From positions 186,001 through 250,000 of the forward strand of contig CAVTBT010000004.1 in the NCBI GenBank assembly GCA_963733065.1: 64,000 nucleotides of DNA. Reading direction: 5' to 3'. The stretch's first letter is position 1. Every line of letters begins with the position of its first letter. This DNA comes from CAVTBT01 sp963733065 (GTDB lineage: Bacteria; Actinomycetota; Thermoleophilia; Gaiellales; Gaiellaceae). Below are positions 9,038-17,314 of this stretch, piece by piece. The notes under the pieces are model-generated. The model saw only the letters and a program-made list of their open reading frames with translations, was not told where the DNA came from and did not search any database. The translations under genes and the position numbers were made by a program.

Positions 9038-10317
9038 GCCGCCCGGGCGAGAAGCGCGGGATTGACGTGGCGCACGGCGGCGTGGAACCGCTCCTCGCTC
9101 GGGCCGATCGCGGCCGCCGACAGCTGCTCCGGGGAGAGCAGCTCCGCGGCGAGCTCGGCGACATCGTCCGCTCCGACGGCCTCGAGACGCTCAACGACCT
9201 GCTCCGTCGACAGCAGCTCGCCGCCGGTCACGAGCGACTTGCCGAGCCTGCTCATCCGGTTGGACGTCGACTCGAGCGACAGCAGCAACCGCCCCTTGAG
9301 ATTCTCCTTCGCGCGGGTCAGCTCATCCGGTCGCACGTTGCCCGCCGCCACGTCGACCAGCTGCTCGGCAGCGATCTCGAGGCAGGCGCCGAGATTCTCC
9401 TCCCGCGTGCCGATGTACACACCGACCTGCCCGGTCTCGGCGTACTGGGAGCCGAAGCTGTAGACGGCGTACGCCATGCCGCGCTTCTCGCGAATCTCCT
9501 GGAAGAGGCGTGACGATGCCGACCCGCCGACGATCGCATCGAGGAGCGACGCCGCGAAGCGCCGCTCGTCGTTGCGCGAGACGCCCCGGGCGCCGAGGCA
9601 GACGTGGTACTGCTCGGTCGCCTTCTCCTGGAAGCGGAGCCCCGGAGCCGGCAGGCGCGTCAGCGCCTTGCGGGCCAGCCGGAGCGGCTGCTCCGCGCCG
9701 CCGCGACGCTCGGCGAGTAGGCCGACGAGCCGGTCGTGCTCGATGTTGCCGGCGGCGGCGAGCACGATGTTCGGCCCCACGTAGGCTCCGCGGTGGTACG
9801 CGGCCAGCGAGCGGCGGCTGACGCCGGCGATCACGTCCGCGCGGCCGATCACCGGCCGGCCGAGGGGATGCGTGCCGAAGACGGCCTCGGCGACGATGTC
9901 GTGGACGAGATCCTGTGGGTTGTCCTCGACCATCGCGATCTCCTCGAGCACGACCTCGCGCTCCGCATCGACCTCGGCGAAGACCGGCTCGAAGACCATG
10001 TCGGCCATCACGTCGAGCGCGGTTTCCAGCCGCTCGTCGGGCACCCGCGCGTAGACGACCGTCGTCTCGCGCGAGGTGGCCGCGTTCAGCTCCCCGCCGA
10101 GCGTGTCGAAGATCTCCGCGATCTCCACCGCCGAGTACCGGCTCGAGCCCTTGAACAGCAGATGCTCGATGAAGTGCGAGACGCCGGCCTTCGCCTCCGG
10201 CTCGTCGCGCGACCCGGTGCCGATCCAGAAGCCCAGCGCCACCGAGCGGACGCCCGGAATGGACTCCGTGATGACGCGGTCACCTGAGGGCAGCGTCGAG
10301 AGCTCGTGGTCGCGCAC
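9034..10317 (-). CDS. M16 family zinc peptidase
   Basis: A 427-residue insulinase/processing-peptidase-like protein. The inverted zinc motif HxxEH appears as HFIEH at about residues 48-52, followed by E-rich VDAEREVVLEEIAMVEDNP (distal zinc Glu region). The C-terminal inactive-half features (SSRLFQEIREKRGMAYAVYS) are typical of two-domain bacterial M16B proteases. I start at GTG 10317 (VRDHELSTLPSGDRV) because a TACCAT box at 10324-10329 lies 6 nt upstream, predicting a leaderless mRNA; an ORF extension to 10395 crosses that promoter and lacks similarity. In many actinobacteria this gene follows pnp, as it nearly does here. Substrate unknown, no signal peptide. Confidence 0.88.
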   Translation of the reverse strand: MRDHELSTLPSGDRVITESIPGVRSVALGFWIGTGSRDEPEAKAGVSHFIEHLLFKGSSRYSAVEIAEIFDTLGGELNAATSRETTVVYARVPDERLETALDVMADMVFEPVFAEVDAEREVVLEEIAMVEDNPQDLVHDIVAEAVFGTHPLGRPVIGRADVIAGVSRRSLAAYHRGAYVGPNIVLAAAGNIEHDRLVGLLAERRGGAEQPLRLARKALTRLPAPGLRFQEKATEQYHVCLGARGVSRNDERRFAASLLDAIVGGSASSRLFQEIREKRGMAYAVYSFGSQYAETGQVGVYIGTREENLGACLEIAAEQLVDVAAGNVRPDELTRAKENLKGRLLLSLESTSNRMSRLGKSLVTGGELLSTEQVVERLEAVGADDVAELAAELLSPEQLSAAAIGPSEERFHAAVRHVNPALLARAA

Positions 10318-10393
10318 GCGAGGATGGTATCCCGGCCGGGTCCTGCCCCAGCAGCGATCGCACCGCCCGCCGCGATCGTCATCGTTCGGCGGC

Positions 10394-11389
10394 ATGGACG
10401 CTGGCGAGACGACGCCGCGGCGCCGGACGTCGCACCGGATCCTCGTCGCGGTCGGGCTGGCGGTGACGCTCGTCTTCGGCTACCTCGCGGTGCGGAACGC
10501 GCACCTCCGCGAGGTGTGGGACGCCATCCTCGACATGCAGGCGTGGTGGATCGTGCCGGCGGCCCTCTTGCTCGCGCTCTGCGTGCTCGTGCGCGCAGTG
10601 CGCTGGCAGTCGCTGTTCACGCCGGCGACGCGCCCACCGCTTGGGGAGGTGCTCCGCGCGCTCCTCGTCGGCTACCTGTTCAACAACATCCTGCCGCTTC
10701 GTCCGGGAGAGGTTGTGCGCGTCGTGTGGCTGCGGCGGCGGACGGCCACCTCGGCCGCCGAGTCCGGCGCCACCATCGTCGTCGAGCGCGCGTACGACAT
10801 CCTCGCGCTGCTCCTCCTGCTGTTCCTGGCGGCGCCGTTGCTACCCGAGGTCTCGTGGCTTGAGGCGGCGGCGGCCCTGGCCGCAGCGTTCTCGCTCGTG
10901 CTCACGGCCGCCATTGTGGTCGTGGTCGTCTGGGGCGAGCGTCCCGTGCTCGCGAGTGCGCGGCTCCTCGCCCGCCTGCTGCCGGTGTCCCGCGAGCGGC
11001 TCGAGCAGATCGCGCGCAACGCCGTCACCGGGCTGGCGGGCCTGCGGCAGCCGCGGCTCGCGGCGATCGCCTTCGCCTGGACGGTGCTGTCCTGGCTCAC
11101 GCTCGCGGCGTCGGGTGCTGCGCTCCTGGCCGGCTTCGGCACGGGTCTCTCGACGGGCGATCTCCTGCTCGCCGGACTGCTCTCGGTGATCGCGACGAAC
11201 TTCGCGATGATCCTGCCGTCGTCACCGGCGGCGCTCGGCGTCTTCGAGGCCGCCGTCGTGGTCGCGCTCGGCGCCTTCGGGATCGACGAGTCCGAGGCGC
11301 TCTCCTACGCCCTCGTGCTTCACGCCCTCAACCTCGTCCCCTATCTCGTCGTGGGCGCGCTTGTGCTCAGGTCGGGCCGACGGGCCTGA
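10394..11389 (+). CDS. UPF0104/lysylphosphatidylglycerol-synthase-TM-like membrane protein
   Basis: A 331-residue integral membrane protein with about eight hydrophobic helices (ILVAVGLAVTLVFGYLAV, WWIVPAALLLALCVLVRAV, DILALLLLLFLAAPLL and others). The motifs RWQSLF, GYLFNNILPLRPGEVVRVVWL and LPSSPAALGVFEAAVVVAL match the flippase-like UPF0104 family (the membrane half of MprF, also called AglD-like). Members move or flip glycolipids or phospholipids; the soluble aminoacyl-transfer domain of MprF is absent. It is divergent from the M16 gene and convergent with pnp. Precise cargo unknown. Confidence 0.85.
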   Translation: MDAGETTPRRRTSHRILVAVGLAVTLVFGYLAVRNAHLREVWDAILDMQAWWIVPAALLLALCVLVRAVRWQSLFTPATRPPLGEVLRALLVGYLFNNILPLRPGEVVRVVWLRRRTATSAAESGATIVVERAYDILALLLLLFLAAPLLPEVSWLEAAAALAAAFSLVLTAAIVVVVVWGERPVLASARLLARLLPVSRERLEQIARNAVTGLAGLRQPRLAAIAFAWTVLSWLTLAASGAALLAGFGTGLSTGDLLLAGLLSVIATNFAMILPSSPAALGVFEAAVVVALGAFGIDESEALSYALVLHALNLVPYLVVGALVLRSGRRA

Positions 11390-11399
11390 CGAACGAGAG

Positions 11400-11457
11400 A
11401 GGGGTCCGAGGGAACCTCGCGGCTCCCCCGGACCCCAGGCACTGCTCCGCTGCGCGG
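11400..11457 (-). terminator. Two-hairpin 3' element after pnp, also a likely bidirectional terminator
   Basis: Directly after the pnp stop the minus strand reads a short hairpin (TCCGC-gca-GCGGA), CAGTG, then a longer hairpin whose arms are GGGGTCCG and CGGACCCC (11401-11408 with 11429-11436). It sits between two convergent genes, so it can stop transcription from both sides. The same two-hairpin design and much of the same sequence recur after infB at 20451-20503. No U tract follows, so Rho independence is not certain. Confidence 0.6.
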
Positions 11458-11458
11458 A

Positions 11459-13951
11459 CTACTCGCTCGACTCGCGGCGCGGACCGCGATCCCGGCCGCC
11501 GCGACCTCCGCGGCGATCGTTGTCCCGGCGCGGGCGGTCGGGCTCGGGCTCACGCGGCGGGGCGTTCTTCGCCCGCTCGATGAGCTCCTCCGGCTGCACC
11601 ATGCGGCCGTCCTCGTGCTTCGCCACGAGCTTGAGGCCGATGCGGCCGCGGGCCTTGTCGACCTCCTGGACGACCACGTCGAGCACGTCGCCCCGTGCCA
11701 TCACGTCCTCGATGTGTCCGACCCGGCCGGGCCCGACGTTCGAGACGTGCAGCAGGCCGTCCGTGCCCTTCTTCAACTCCACGAAGGCGCCGAACTGGGT
11801 CGTCTTCACGACCTTGCCGGTGTAGGTGTCGCCCACCTCCGGCTCCTTCGTGAGCGCCTGGATCGCGGAGATGGCGGCGTCCGCCTTCGTCCCCTCGGTG
11901 GCGTAGACGAGGATCGTGCCGTCCTCCTCGATGTCGATCTGGACGTCGAACTCCGACTCGAGCGAGCGGATCGTCTCGCCGCCCTTGCCGATCACCATGC
12001 CGATGTACTCGGGGTTGATCTGCACCGACGAGATCCGCGGCGCGTGGTCGGCGAGCTCCGTCCGCGGCTCGGGGAGCGCCTCGAGCATCCGCTCGAGGAT
12101 GAACGTGCGGGCCCGCTTCGCCTGCTCGAGCGCCGACGCCATGATCTCCCGGGTGACGCCGGTGATCTTGATGTCCATCTGCAGGGCGGTCACGCCGTCC
12201 GGCGTGCCGGCGACCTTGAAGTCCATGTCGCCGAGGTGATCCTCGGCGCCCTGGATGTCGGTGAGGATGACGTAGTCGTCACCCTCCTTGACAAGCCCCA
12301 TGGCAATCCCCGACACCGGCGACTTGATCGGCACGCCGGCATCCATCAGCGACAACGTCGAGCCGCACACGGAGCCCATCGACGACGAGCCGTTCGACTC
12401 GAGCGTCTCCGAGACGAGCCGGATCGTGTACGGGAACTCCTCGACCGGCGGGATCATCGCCTCGAGCGCCCGCTGCGCGAGCGCGCCGTGGCCGATGTCG
12501 CGCCGCTTCGGGCCGCGCATGAAGCCCGTCTCCCCGACCGAGTACGGCGGGAAGTTGTAGTGGTGCATGTAGCGGCGCTCCTGCTCGAGCGACAGGTCGT
12601 CGATCCGCTGGCCTTCCTTGGCGGTGCCCAGCGTGAGCAGGGTCATGATCTGCGTCTGCCCGCGCGTGAAGAGCGCCGACCCGTGCGTCCGAGCGCTCAC
12701 CGAGACCTCGCACTCGATCGGGCGGATCTCCTCGGTGCCGCGGCCGTCCGGACGCCGCTTGTCGATGGCGATCTTGCGGCGGACGAGATCCTTGTACACG
12801 GCCTCGGCCGCGCGCTTCACGTACTGCTTGGTCAGCTGGTCCTTGACCGCCGGCGCGTCGCCGTCGACCGTGGCCGGGCCGACCGGGAACGGCAGCTCGA
12901 CGCCCTCGACGATGTGCTCGAAGAGCAGCGACCGCTTCGCCGACTTCAGCTCCTTCGAGTCCTGCTCGGCGTCGGTGAGGGTGCGCAGGTCGTCCTCGAA
13001 CTGCTCGCGCACGGGCGCCTCGACGGCCACCATGCGCTGCTTCTCGAGGACCAGCTGGAGGCTCGCCCGCACCTGCATCTTGCGGACGATGTCCTCCTCG
13101 GTCGACTCCAGGCCGATCTCGGGGGTGAGCTCGGCCAGCAGCTCCTCGTCGATCGCTCCGCCCTCGCGCAGGCCGCGCTCCTGGATCCGCTGCCAGATCG
13201 AGTGGCCGTGCTCGCGCTCGAGCTCGGCCGTCAGCTCCGGGTCGACCCACTTCGGCTTGCCGGCCTGGGCACGCAGGTCCTCGAACGCCTCGCAGATGCG
13301 GCGGATCTCGGAATGCGCGAGGTCGAAGGCCTCGAGGAGCGTCTCCTCGGGCACCTCGTCGGCGCCGGCCTCGATCATCGTCAGGCCTTCGCGGGTGCCG
13401 ACCACGATCAGGTCGAGCGCCGACTCTTGCAGTTGCGGCAGCGTCGGGTTGACCACGAACTCACCCTCGATCCGGCCGATCCGGACGCCCCCGATGGGGC
13501 CGAGGAACGGCAGCGGCGACACCATCAGCGCAGCCGACGCGCCGTTGATGGCGAGGATGTCGTGCGGGGTGATGAGGTCGGCCGACAGCGTCGTGCAGAT
13601 GATCTGCACCTCGTTGCGGAAGCCCTTCGGCCACAGCGGCCGGATCGGCCGGTCGATCATGCGAGCCGTCAGTGTGGCGCGCTCGCTGGCGCGACCTTCG
13701 CGCTTGAAGAAGCCGCCCGGGATCTTGCCCGCGGCGTACATCCGTTCCTCGACGTCGACCGTGAGCGGGAAGAAGTCCGCGTCCGCCCGTGCCTCGGTGC
13801 GGCCGACGGCCGTCGCCAGCACCATCGTCTCTCCGCTCCGGACGACGACGGCGCCGTCCGCCTGCTTGGCCAGTTTGCCCGTCTCGAAGACGATCTCCTG
13901 GCCACCGATCTCGACCGAGACGCTCGCTCGGCGTTCGGTTGCAATGCTCAT
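11459..13951 (-). CDS. pnp: Polyribonucleotide nucleotidyltransferase (PNPase)
   Basis: An 830-residue phosphorolytic 3'-5' exoribonuclease. Two RNase PH-like cores flank an alpha-helical domain: the first core carries KIPGGFFKREGRASERATL and RMIDRPIRPLWPKGFRNEVQ, the second carries TRGQTQIMTLLTLGT, HHYNFPPYSVGE, RDIGHGALAQRAL and SSSMGSVCGSTLSLMDAGVP. A KH domain (GMVIGKGGETIRSLE, around residue 655) and an S1 domain (VGDTYTGKVVKTTQFGAFVE) follow, and an Arg/Asp/Gly-rich tail ends the protein. The ATG has a GGAGG-like site nine bases upstream. It lies downstream of rpsO with a strong leader hairpin between them, the classic rpsO-pnp arrangement in which PNPase represses its own mRNA. Confidence 0.97.
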   Translation of the reverse strand: MSIATERRASVSVEIGGQEIVFETGKLAKQADGAVVVRSGETMVLATAVGRTEARADADFFPLTVDVEERMYAAGKIPGGFFKREGRASERATLTARMIDRPIRPLWPKGFRNEVQIICTTLSADLITPHDILAINGASAALMVSPLPFLGPIGGVRIGRIEGEFVVNPTLPQLQESALDLIVVGTREGLTMIEAGADEVPEETLLEAFDLAHSEIRRICEAFEDLRAQAGKPKWVDPELTAELEREHGHSIWQRIQERGLREGGAIDEELLAELTPEIGLESTEEDIVRKMQVRASLQLVLEKQRMVAVEAPVREQFEDDLRTLTDAEQDSKELKSAKRSLLFEHIVEGVELPFPVGPATVDGDAPAVKDQLTKQYVKRAAEAVYKDLVRRKIAIDKRRPDGRGTEEIRPIECEVSVSARTHGSALFTRGQTQIMTLLTLGTAKEGQRIDDLSLEQERRYMHHYNFPPYSVGETGFMRGPKRRDIGHGALAQRALEAMIPPVEEFPYTIRLVSETLESNGSSSMGSVCGSTLSLMDAGVPIKSPVSGIAMGLVKEGDDYVILTDIQGAEDHLGDMDFKVAGTPDGVTALQMDIKITGVTREIMASALEQAKRARTFILERMLEALPEPRTELADHAPRISSVQINPEYIGMVIGKGGETIRSLESEFDVQIDIEEDGTILVYATEGTKADAAISAIQALTKEPEVGDTYTGKVVKTTQFGAFVELKKGTDGLLHVSNVGPGRVGHIEDVMARGDVLDVVVQEVDKARGRIGLKLVAKHEDGRMVQPEELIERAKNAPPREPEPDRPRRDNDRRGGRGGRDRGPRRESSE

Positions 13952-13978
13952 ATCTCTCTTGCCTCCACTCTGCTTGGT

Positions 13979-14039
13979 GAAGGGTGGAGGTTTGAGTCAG
14001 CCCCGTCCGCATCGGGACTCGCTCAAACTTCCACCCTTC
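13979..14039 (-). promoter_or_regulatory. Long hairpin in the rpsO-pnp intergenic leader
   Basis: Arms GAAGGGTGGAGGTTTGAG (13979-13996) and CTCAAACTTCCACCCTTC (14022-14039) pair over 18 positions with one mismatch, and smaller GC-rich pairing can form inside. It occupies most of the 101-base gap between rpsO and pnp, just upstream of the pnp ribosome-binding site. In enterobacteria a hairpin at this place is cut by RNase III and drives PNPase autoregulation. By analogy this is a processing or autoregulatory site; it may also attenuate read-through from rpsO. Confidence 0.75.
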
Positions 14040-14052
14040 GTACGTGTCGGAG

Positions 14053-14322
14053 CTAGCGCCTGAGGCCGAGCTCCTTGATAAGGGCGCGGTACGACTCGAG
14101 GTCCTTGCGCTGCAGGTACCCGAGGAACCGTCGCCGACGCCCGACGAGCTTGAGCAGGCCGCGGCGCGAGTAGTGATCCTTCGGATGCGCCCGCAGGTGC
14201 TCGGTGAGCTCGTTGATGCGCCTGGTGAGCATCGCGATCTGCACCTCGGGCGACCCGGTGTCCTGGCCGTTCCGTCCGTGCTTGTCGATCAGCTCTTGCT
14301 TGACTTCCTTGGTGAGGGCCAT
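14053..14322 (-). CDS. rpsO: Ribosomal protein S15
   Basis: An 89-residue 30S subunit protein that binds the central domain of 16S rRNA. The sequence MALTKEVKQELIDKHGRNG, DTGSPEVQIAMLTRRINELT and HYSRRGLLKLVGRRRRFLGY is diagnostic. The ATG at 14322 has a perfect AGGAGGA site 6-7 bases upstream; an in-frame ATG at 14376 would add an unrelated extension. It precedes pnp, and S15 binding to its own leader is a known control in other bacteria. The 100-base leader here is GC-rich and can fold, but I cannot prove an S15 site. Confidence 0.98.
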   Translation of the reverse strand: MALTKEVKQELIDKHGRNGQDTGSPEVQIAMLTRRINELTEHLRAHPKDHYSRRGLLKLVGRRRRFLGYLQRKDLESYRALIKELGLRR

Positions 14323-14429
14323 GTGTCCTCCTGAATAGACGTCCCCGGCAACCCCGCCGGCGTGAAGGAAGGACACGGCCGGCCGAGCTGCGGTCGCGTT
14401 CTAGGGTACCCGACGGTGCGCGCAGGCGT

Positions 14430-15782
14430 ATGAGGCCAGGGATAGCAGCGGGACATCCGGCCACGGCCGAGGCCGGGCTCGAGATCCTCGCCGAGGGCGG
14501 GACGGCCGCCGATGCCGCGGTTGCCGCCTGTCTGGCCTCCTGTGTGGCGGAAACCGTGATGACCGGCTTCCTGGGCGGCGGCCATGCCCTCTGGTGGGAC
14601 GGCCGGCGCGCCCGGCTCCTCGACTGCTTCGTGACCGTCCCGTCGCGGCTCGGCGAGATGGAGGCGCTGCCCGTTCCCTTCGGGGAGGAGATCGTGCACT
14701 ACGCGATCGGGCCGGCCTCCTGCGCCGTGCCGGGCCTCCCCGCCGGGCTCGAGGCGCTCTGGCGGGAGGGCGGGCGGTTGCCCTGGCGCCGGCTCGTCGA
14801 GCCGGCGCTCGCGCTGGCGCGTGCCGGTGTCCCGATGCCGCCGGCGCACGCGGCGTGTCTGGCGATGCTGGAGCCGGTGATGACGCTCGGTCGGGGCCGG
14901 GAGCTCTACGCGCCCGGCGGCCGGCTGCTGGCCAGCGCCGAACTGCTCGACCAGCCCGGCCTGGTCGCCGCGCTGGAGGCGGTCGCCGCCGAGGGCGCGA
15001 CGACGGCCTACCGGGGGACGATCGCCGAGGCGCTGCTCGCCGTCGACGGCGTGGCGGTGACACGCGCGGATCTCGTCGGCTACGAGGTGCGCTGGGACGT
15101 ACCCGTCGAGGCCCGTTGCGTCGGCGTCCCGCTGCACACCCGGGCCGGTCTCTCCGGCGTTCCCGAGCTCCTCGAGCGCCTGCCCGTGCTCCGCGGGCTG
15201 ACGGGGCGCGACCGCGTGCTGCGGTTCCTCGAGGCGCTCGACGCTGCGCCTCGGCCCGGCGGCGACACGACCAACCTCGTCACCGTCGACGCCGAGGGCC
15301 GGGTGTGCGTGTTGACGACCAGCCTCGGGCTCGGCTCGGGCGACTTCCTACCCGGCCTCGACCTGCATCTGAACAGCATGCTGGGCGAGGTCGACCTCGT
15401 CGTCGAACCGCTCGTCCGCGGCGCCCGCATGGGGAGCATGATGGCGCCGACACTGGCGCTCGACGACCGAGGGCCCGTGCTGGCGATCGGCGCGGCGGGA
15501 GGCACCCGGCTGCGAACGGCGCTGGTCGGCGTCGCGGCCGCGATCCTCGACGAGGGTCTCGATCCGGCGGCGGCCGTCGAGCGCCCGCGGTTCCATCCGG
15601 CCGGTGCGATCGTCAACGTCGAGCCAGGCGTGGACGAGGATGCGCTCGAGGAGCTCGAGAAGTCGGGCCGCACGGTGCGCCGCTGGCCGGACCTCCACCA
15701 CTACTTCGGCGGTGTCTCGCTCGCCTCGCGGGCCGGCCTCGCCGCCGACCCGCGTCGCAGCGGCGCCGCGCGGGCGCTGTGA
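14430..15782 (+). CDS. Gamma-glutamyltransferase-family hydrolase
   Basis: A 450-residue Ntn-hydrolase of the gamma-glutamyltranspeptidase family, which cleaves gamma-glutamyl amides such as glutathione. AAGHPATAEAGLEILAEGGT and AADAAVAA at the N-terminus and GFLGGGHALWW match the large-subunit signatures. The autocatalytic nucleophile Thr is in GGDTTNLVTVDAEG (T280 or T281; the usual TTH is TTN here), followed by VCVLTTSLGLGSGDFLPG and GSMMAPTLAL of the small subunit. No signal peptide is visible, and it is shorter than secreted GGTs (about 550), so it may be a cytoplasmic variant with a different substrate. It lies between rpsO and ribF on the opposite strand. Confidence 0.82.
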   Translation: MRPGIAAGHPATAEAGLEILAEGGTAADAAVAACLASCVAETVMTGFLGGGHALWWDGRRARLLDCFVTVPSRLGEMEALPVPFGEEIVHYAIGPASCAVPGLPAGLEALWREGGRLPWRRLVEPALALARAGVPMPPAHAACLAMLEPVMTLGRGRELYAPGGRLLASAELLDQPGLVAALEAVAAEGATTAYRGTIAEALLAVDGVAVTRADLVGYEVRWDVPVEARCVGVPLHTRAGLSGVPELLERLPVLRGLTGRDRVLRFLEALDAAPRPGGDTTNLVTVDAEGRVCVLTTSLGLGSGDFLPGLDLHLNSMLGEVDLVVEPLVRGARMGSMMAPTLALDDRGPVLAIGAAGGTRLRTALVGVAAAILDEGLDPAAAVERPRFHPAGAIVNVEPGVDEDALEELEKSGRTVRRWPDLHHYFGGVSLASRAGLAADPRRSGAARAL

Positions 15783-15791
15783 CGGCGGCGC

Positions 15792-16658
15792 TCAGACCGG
15801 CCGCTGCGCGGCCCGCGTCGCCTCGACGTCGCGCGCGATCTGGTCGACGAGCGCCGCCTCGGACTCGAAGACGGCTTCGTCGCGCAGGCGCTGCCAGAGC
15901 TCGACGACGAGCCTGCGTCCGTAGAGATCGCCGTCGAAGTCGAGCAGGTGCGGCTCGATCCGGCGCTCGTCGCCGCCGTAGTGCGGGTTCGTGCCGATCG
16001 AGATGGCGGCGCGGTGTCCCAGCGTCGCGCCCGCGTAGATGCCGTACCGGGGCACGAGCAGGTTCGGGTCGACCTGGAGGTTCGCCGTCGGGTAGCCGAG
16101 CGTTCCTCCGCGCTGGTCGCCCGCGACGACGACGCCGTCGAGCTCGGCCGGGCGCCCGAGCATCTGCGCCGCCTCGGCGAGGTCGCCCTCGTGCAGCGCC
16201 TGGCGGATGCGTGAGGACGAGACGCTCTCGACCACCGGCGCGACGACCGTCTCGAATCCGAGGCGGTCGAGCAGTGCGAGATCGCCCGCACGACGCCGGC
16301 CGAACCGGAAGTCGGCGCCCGCCACCACGACTTCGGCGCCGATCGCGCGGAGGTACCGCTCGGCGAAGGCCTCGGGCTCGAGATTCATGAACTCGGGGGT
16401 GAAGGCGGCCACCACGGTCGCCTCTACCCCCGCTTCCGCGAGCAGCTGGAGTCGCCGCTCGAGCGTGCTCAACAGCTCGACGCGGTTGCCGAAGACGATG
16501 CGCGGGTGCGGGTCGAACGTGATCGCCGTTGCGGCGAGACCGGTGTCGACGGCCGTCTGCACGACGCTGCGATGGCCGAGATGCACGCCGTCGAAGACGC
16601 CGACGGCGACCGCCCGCGGCTGTCGCTCGAGCTGCGACGGAGCGTGGACGATCCTCAC
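15792..16658 (-). CDS. ribF: Bifunctional riboflavin kinase / FMN adenylyltransferase
   Basis: A 288-residue enzyme making FMN and then FAD from riboflavin. The N-terminal adenylyltransferase domain carries GVFDGVHLGH (residues 20-29), TFDPHPRIVF and SSSRIRQALHEGD. The C-terminal kinase domain carries VVAGDQRGGTLGYPTANLQV and SIGTNPHYGGDERRIEPHLL with the conserved DLYG. Start is GTG, with a 4-base overlap (GTGA) to truB. It is the conserved truB-ribF pair of the ribosome-assembly cluster. Confidence 0.96.
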   Translation of the reverse strand: MRIVHAPSQLERQPRAVAVGVFDGVHLGHRSVVQTAVDTGLAATAITFDPHPRIVFGNRVELLSTLERRLQLLAEAGVEATVVAAFTPEFMNLEPEAFAERYLRAIGAEVVVAGADFRFGRRRAGDLALLDRLGFETVVAPVVESVSSSRIRQALHEGDLAEAAQMLGRPAELDGVVVAGDQRGGTLGYPTANLQVDPNLLVPRYGIYAGATLGHRAAISIGTNPHYGGDERRIEPHLLDFDGDLYGRRLVVELWQRLRDEAVFESEAALVDQIARDVEATRAAQRPV

Positions 16659-17314
16659 GCGAGCCTCGCCAGCGCGTCATCGACCGGAATGATCCGCTCC
16701 TCGTCGGCCTCGTCCACCAGGAACGGCCCCACCTCCAGCCGCCGTAGCGACCGGCAGTGGCCGCCGAGCGCCTCGGCGATGGCGCGGACGTACGTGCCGG
16801 AGCTGACGCGGAGATCGAGCGTCGCCACGCCCCCGTCGTAGCGCACCAGCTCCAGGGCGTCCACCCGCGAGCGACGAAGCGGCATCTCGACGGCCACGCC
16901 CTGCCGGTGCAGCCGGTACGCCCGCTGCCCCTCGATCTTCACCGCCGAGGCAGCCGGCACGGGCAGCTCGATGTCGCCGCGGAGCGGCTCCAGCCGGCCC
17001 TCCAGATCCGCCGCTGACGGCGGCTCCAGCTCCTCGACGACCTCGCCCTCCGGATCGCCGGTCGCTGTGCGCGCGCGGAGGTCGACCTCGGTCAGGTAGC
17101 GCTTGTCGAGGCCGACGAACCGCGGTGCCAGGCGGGTCGCCCGCCCCGAGAGCAGGACGAGCAGCCCGGTCGCGAACGGGTCGAGCGTGCCGGCGTGCCC
17201 GGTGCGCGCCCCCGTGCGGCGGCGCACCCTGTTCACGATCGCGAACGAGGACGGGCCGGCCGGCTTGTCGGCGAGGAGGATCCCGGCCGGCTCAAGCGCC
17301 CGCGGCGGCGGCAT
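16655..17314 (-). CDS. truB: tRNA pseudouridine-55 synthase
   Basis: A 219-residue enzyme forming pseudouridine 55 in the T loop of tRNAs. ILLADKPAGPSSFAIVNRVR is the N-terminal signature and GHAGTLDPFATGLLVL holds the catalytic Asp45; KRYLTEVDLRARTATGD, the KIEGQRAYRLHRQG motif and SSGTYVRAIAEALG follow. It lacks the C-terminal PUA extension, giving a shorter protein than E. coli TruB (314). Its start lies inside the 3' end of nrnA (23 bases overlap), showing tight translational coupling. Confidence 0.95.
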   Translation of the reverse strand: MPPPRALEPAGILLADKPAGPSSFAIVNRVRRRTGARTGHAGTLDPFATGLLVLLSGRATRLAPRFVGLDKRYLTEVDLRARTATGDPEGEVVEELEPPSAADLEGRLEPLRGDIELPVPAASAVKIEGQRAYRLHRQGVAVEMPLRRSRVDALELVRYDGGVATLDLRVSSGTYVRAIAEALGGHCRSLRRLEVGPFLVDEADEERIIPVDDALARLA

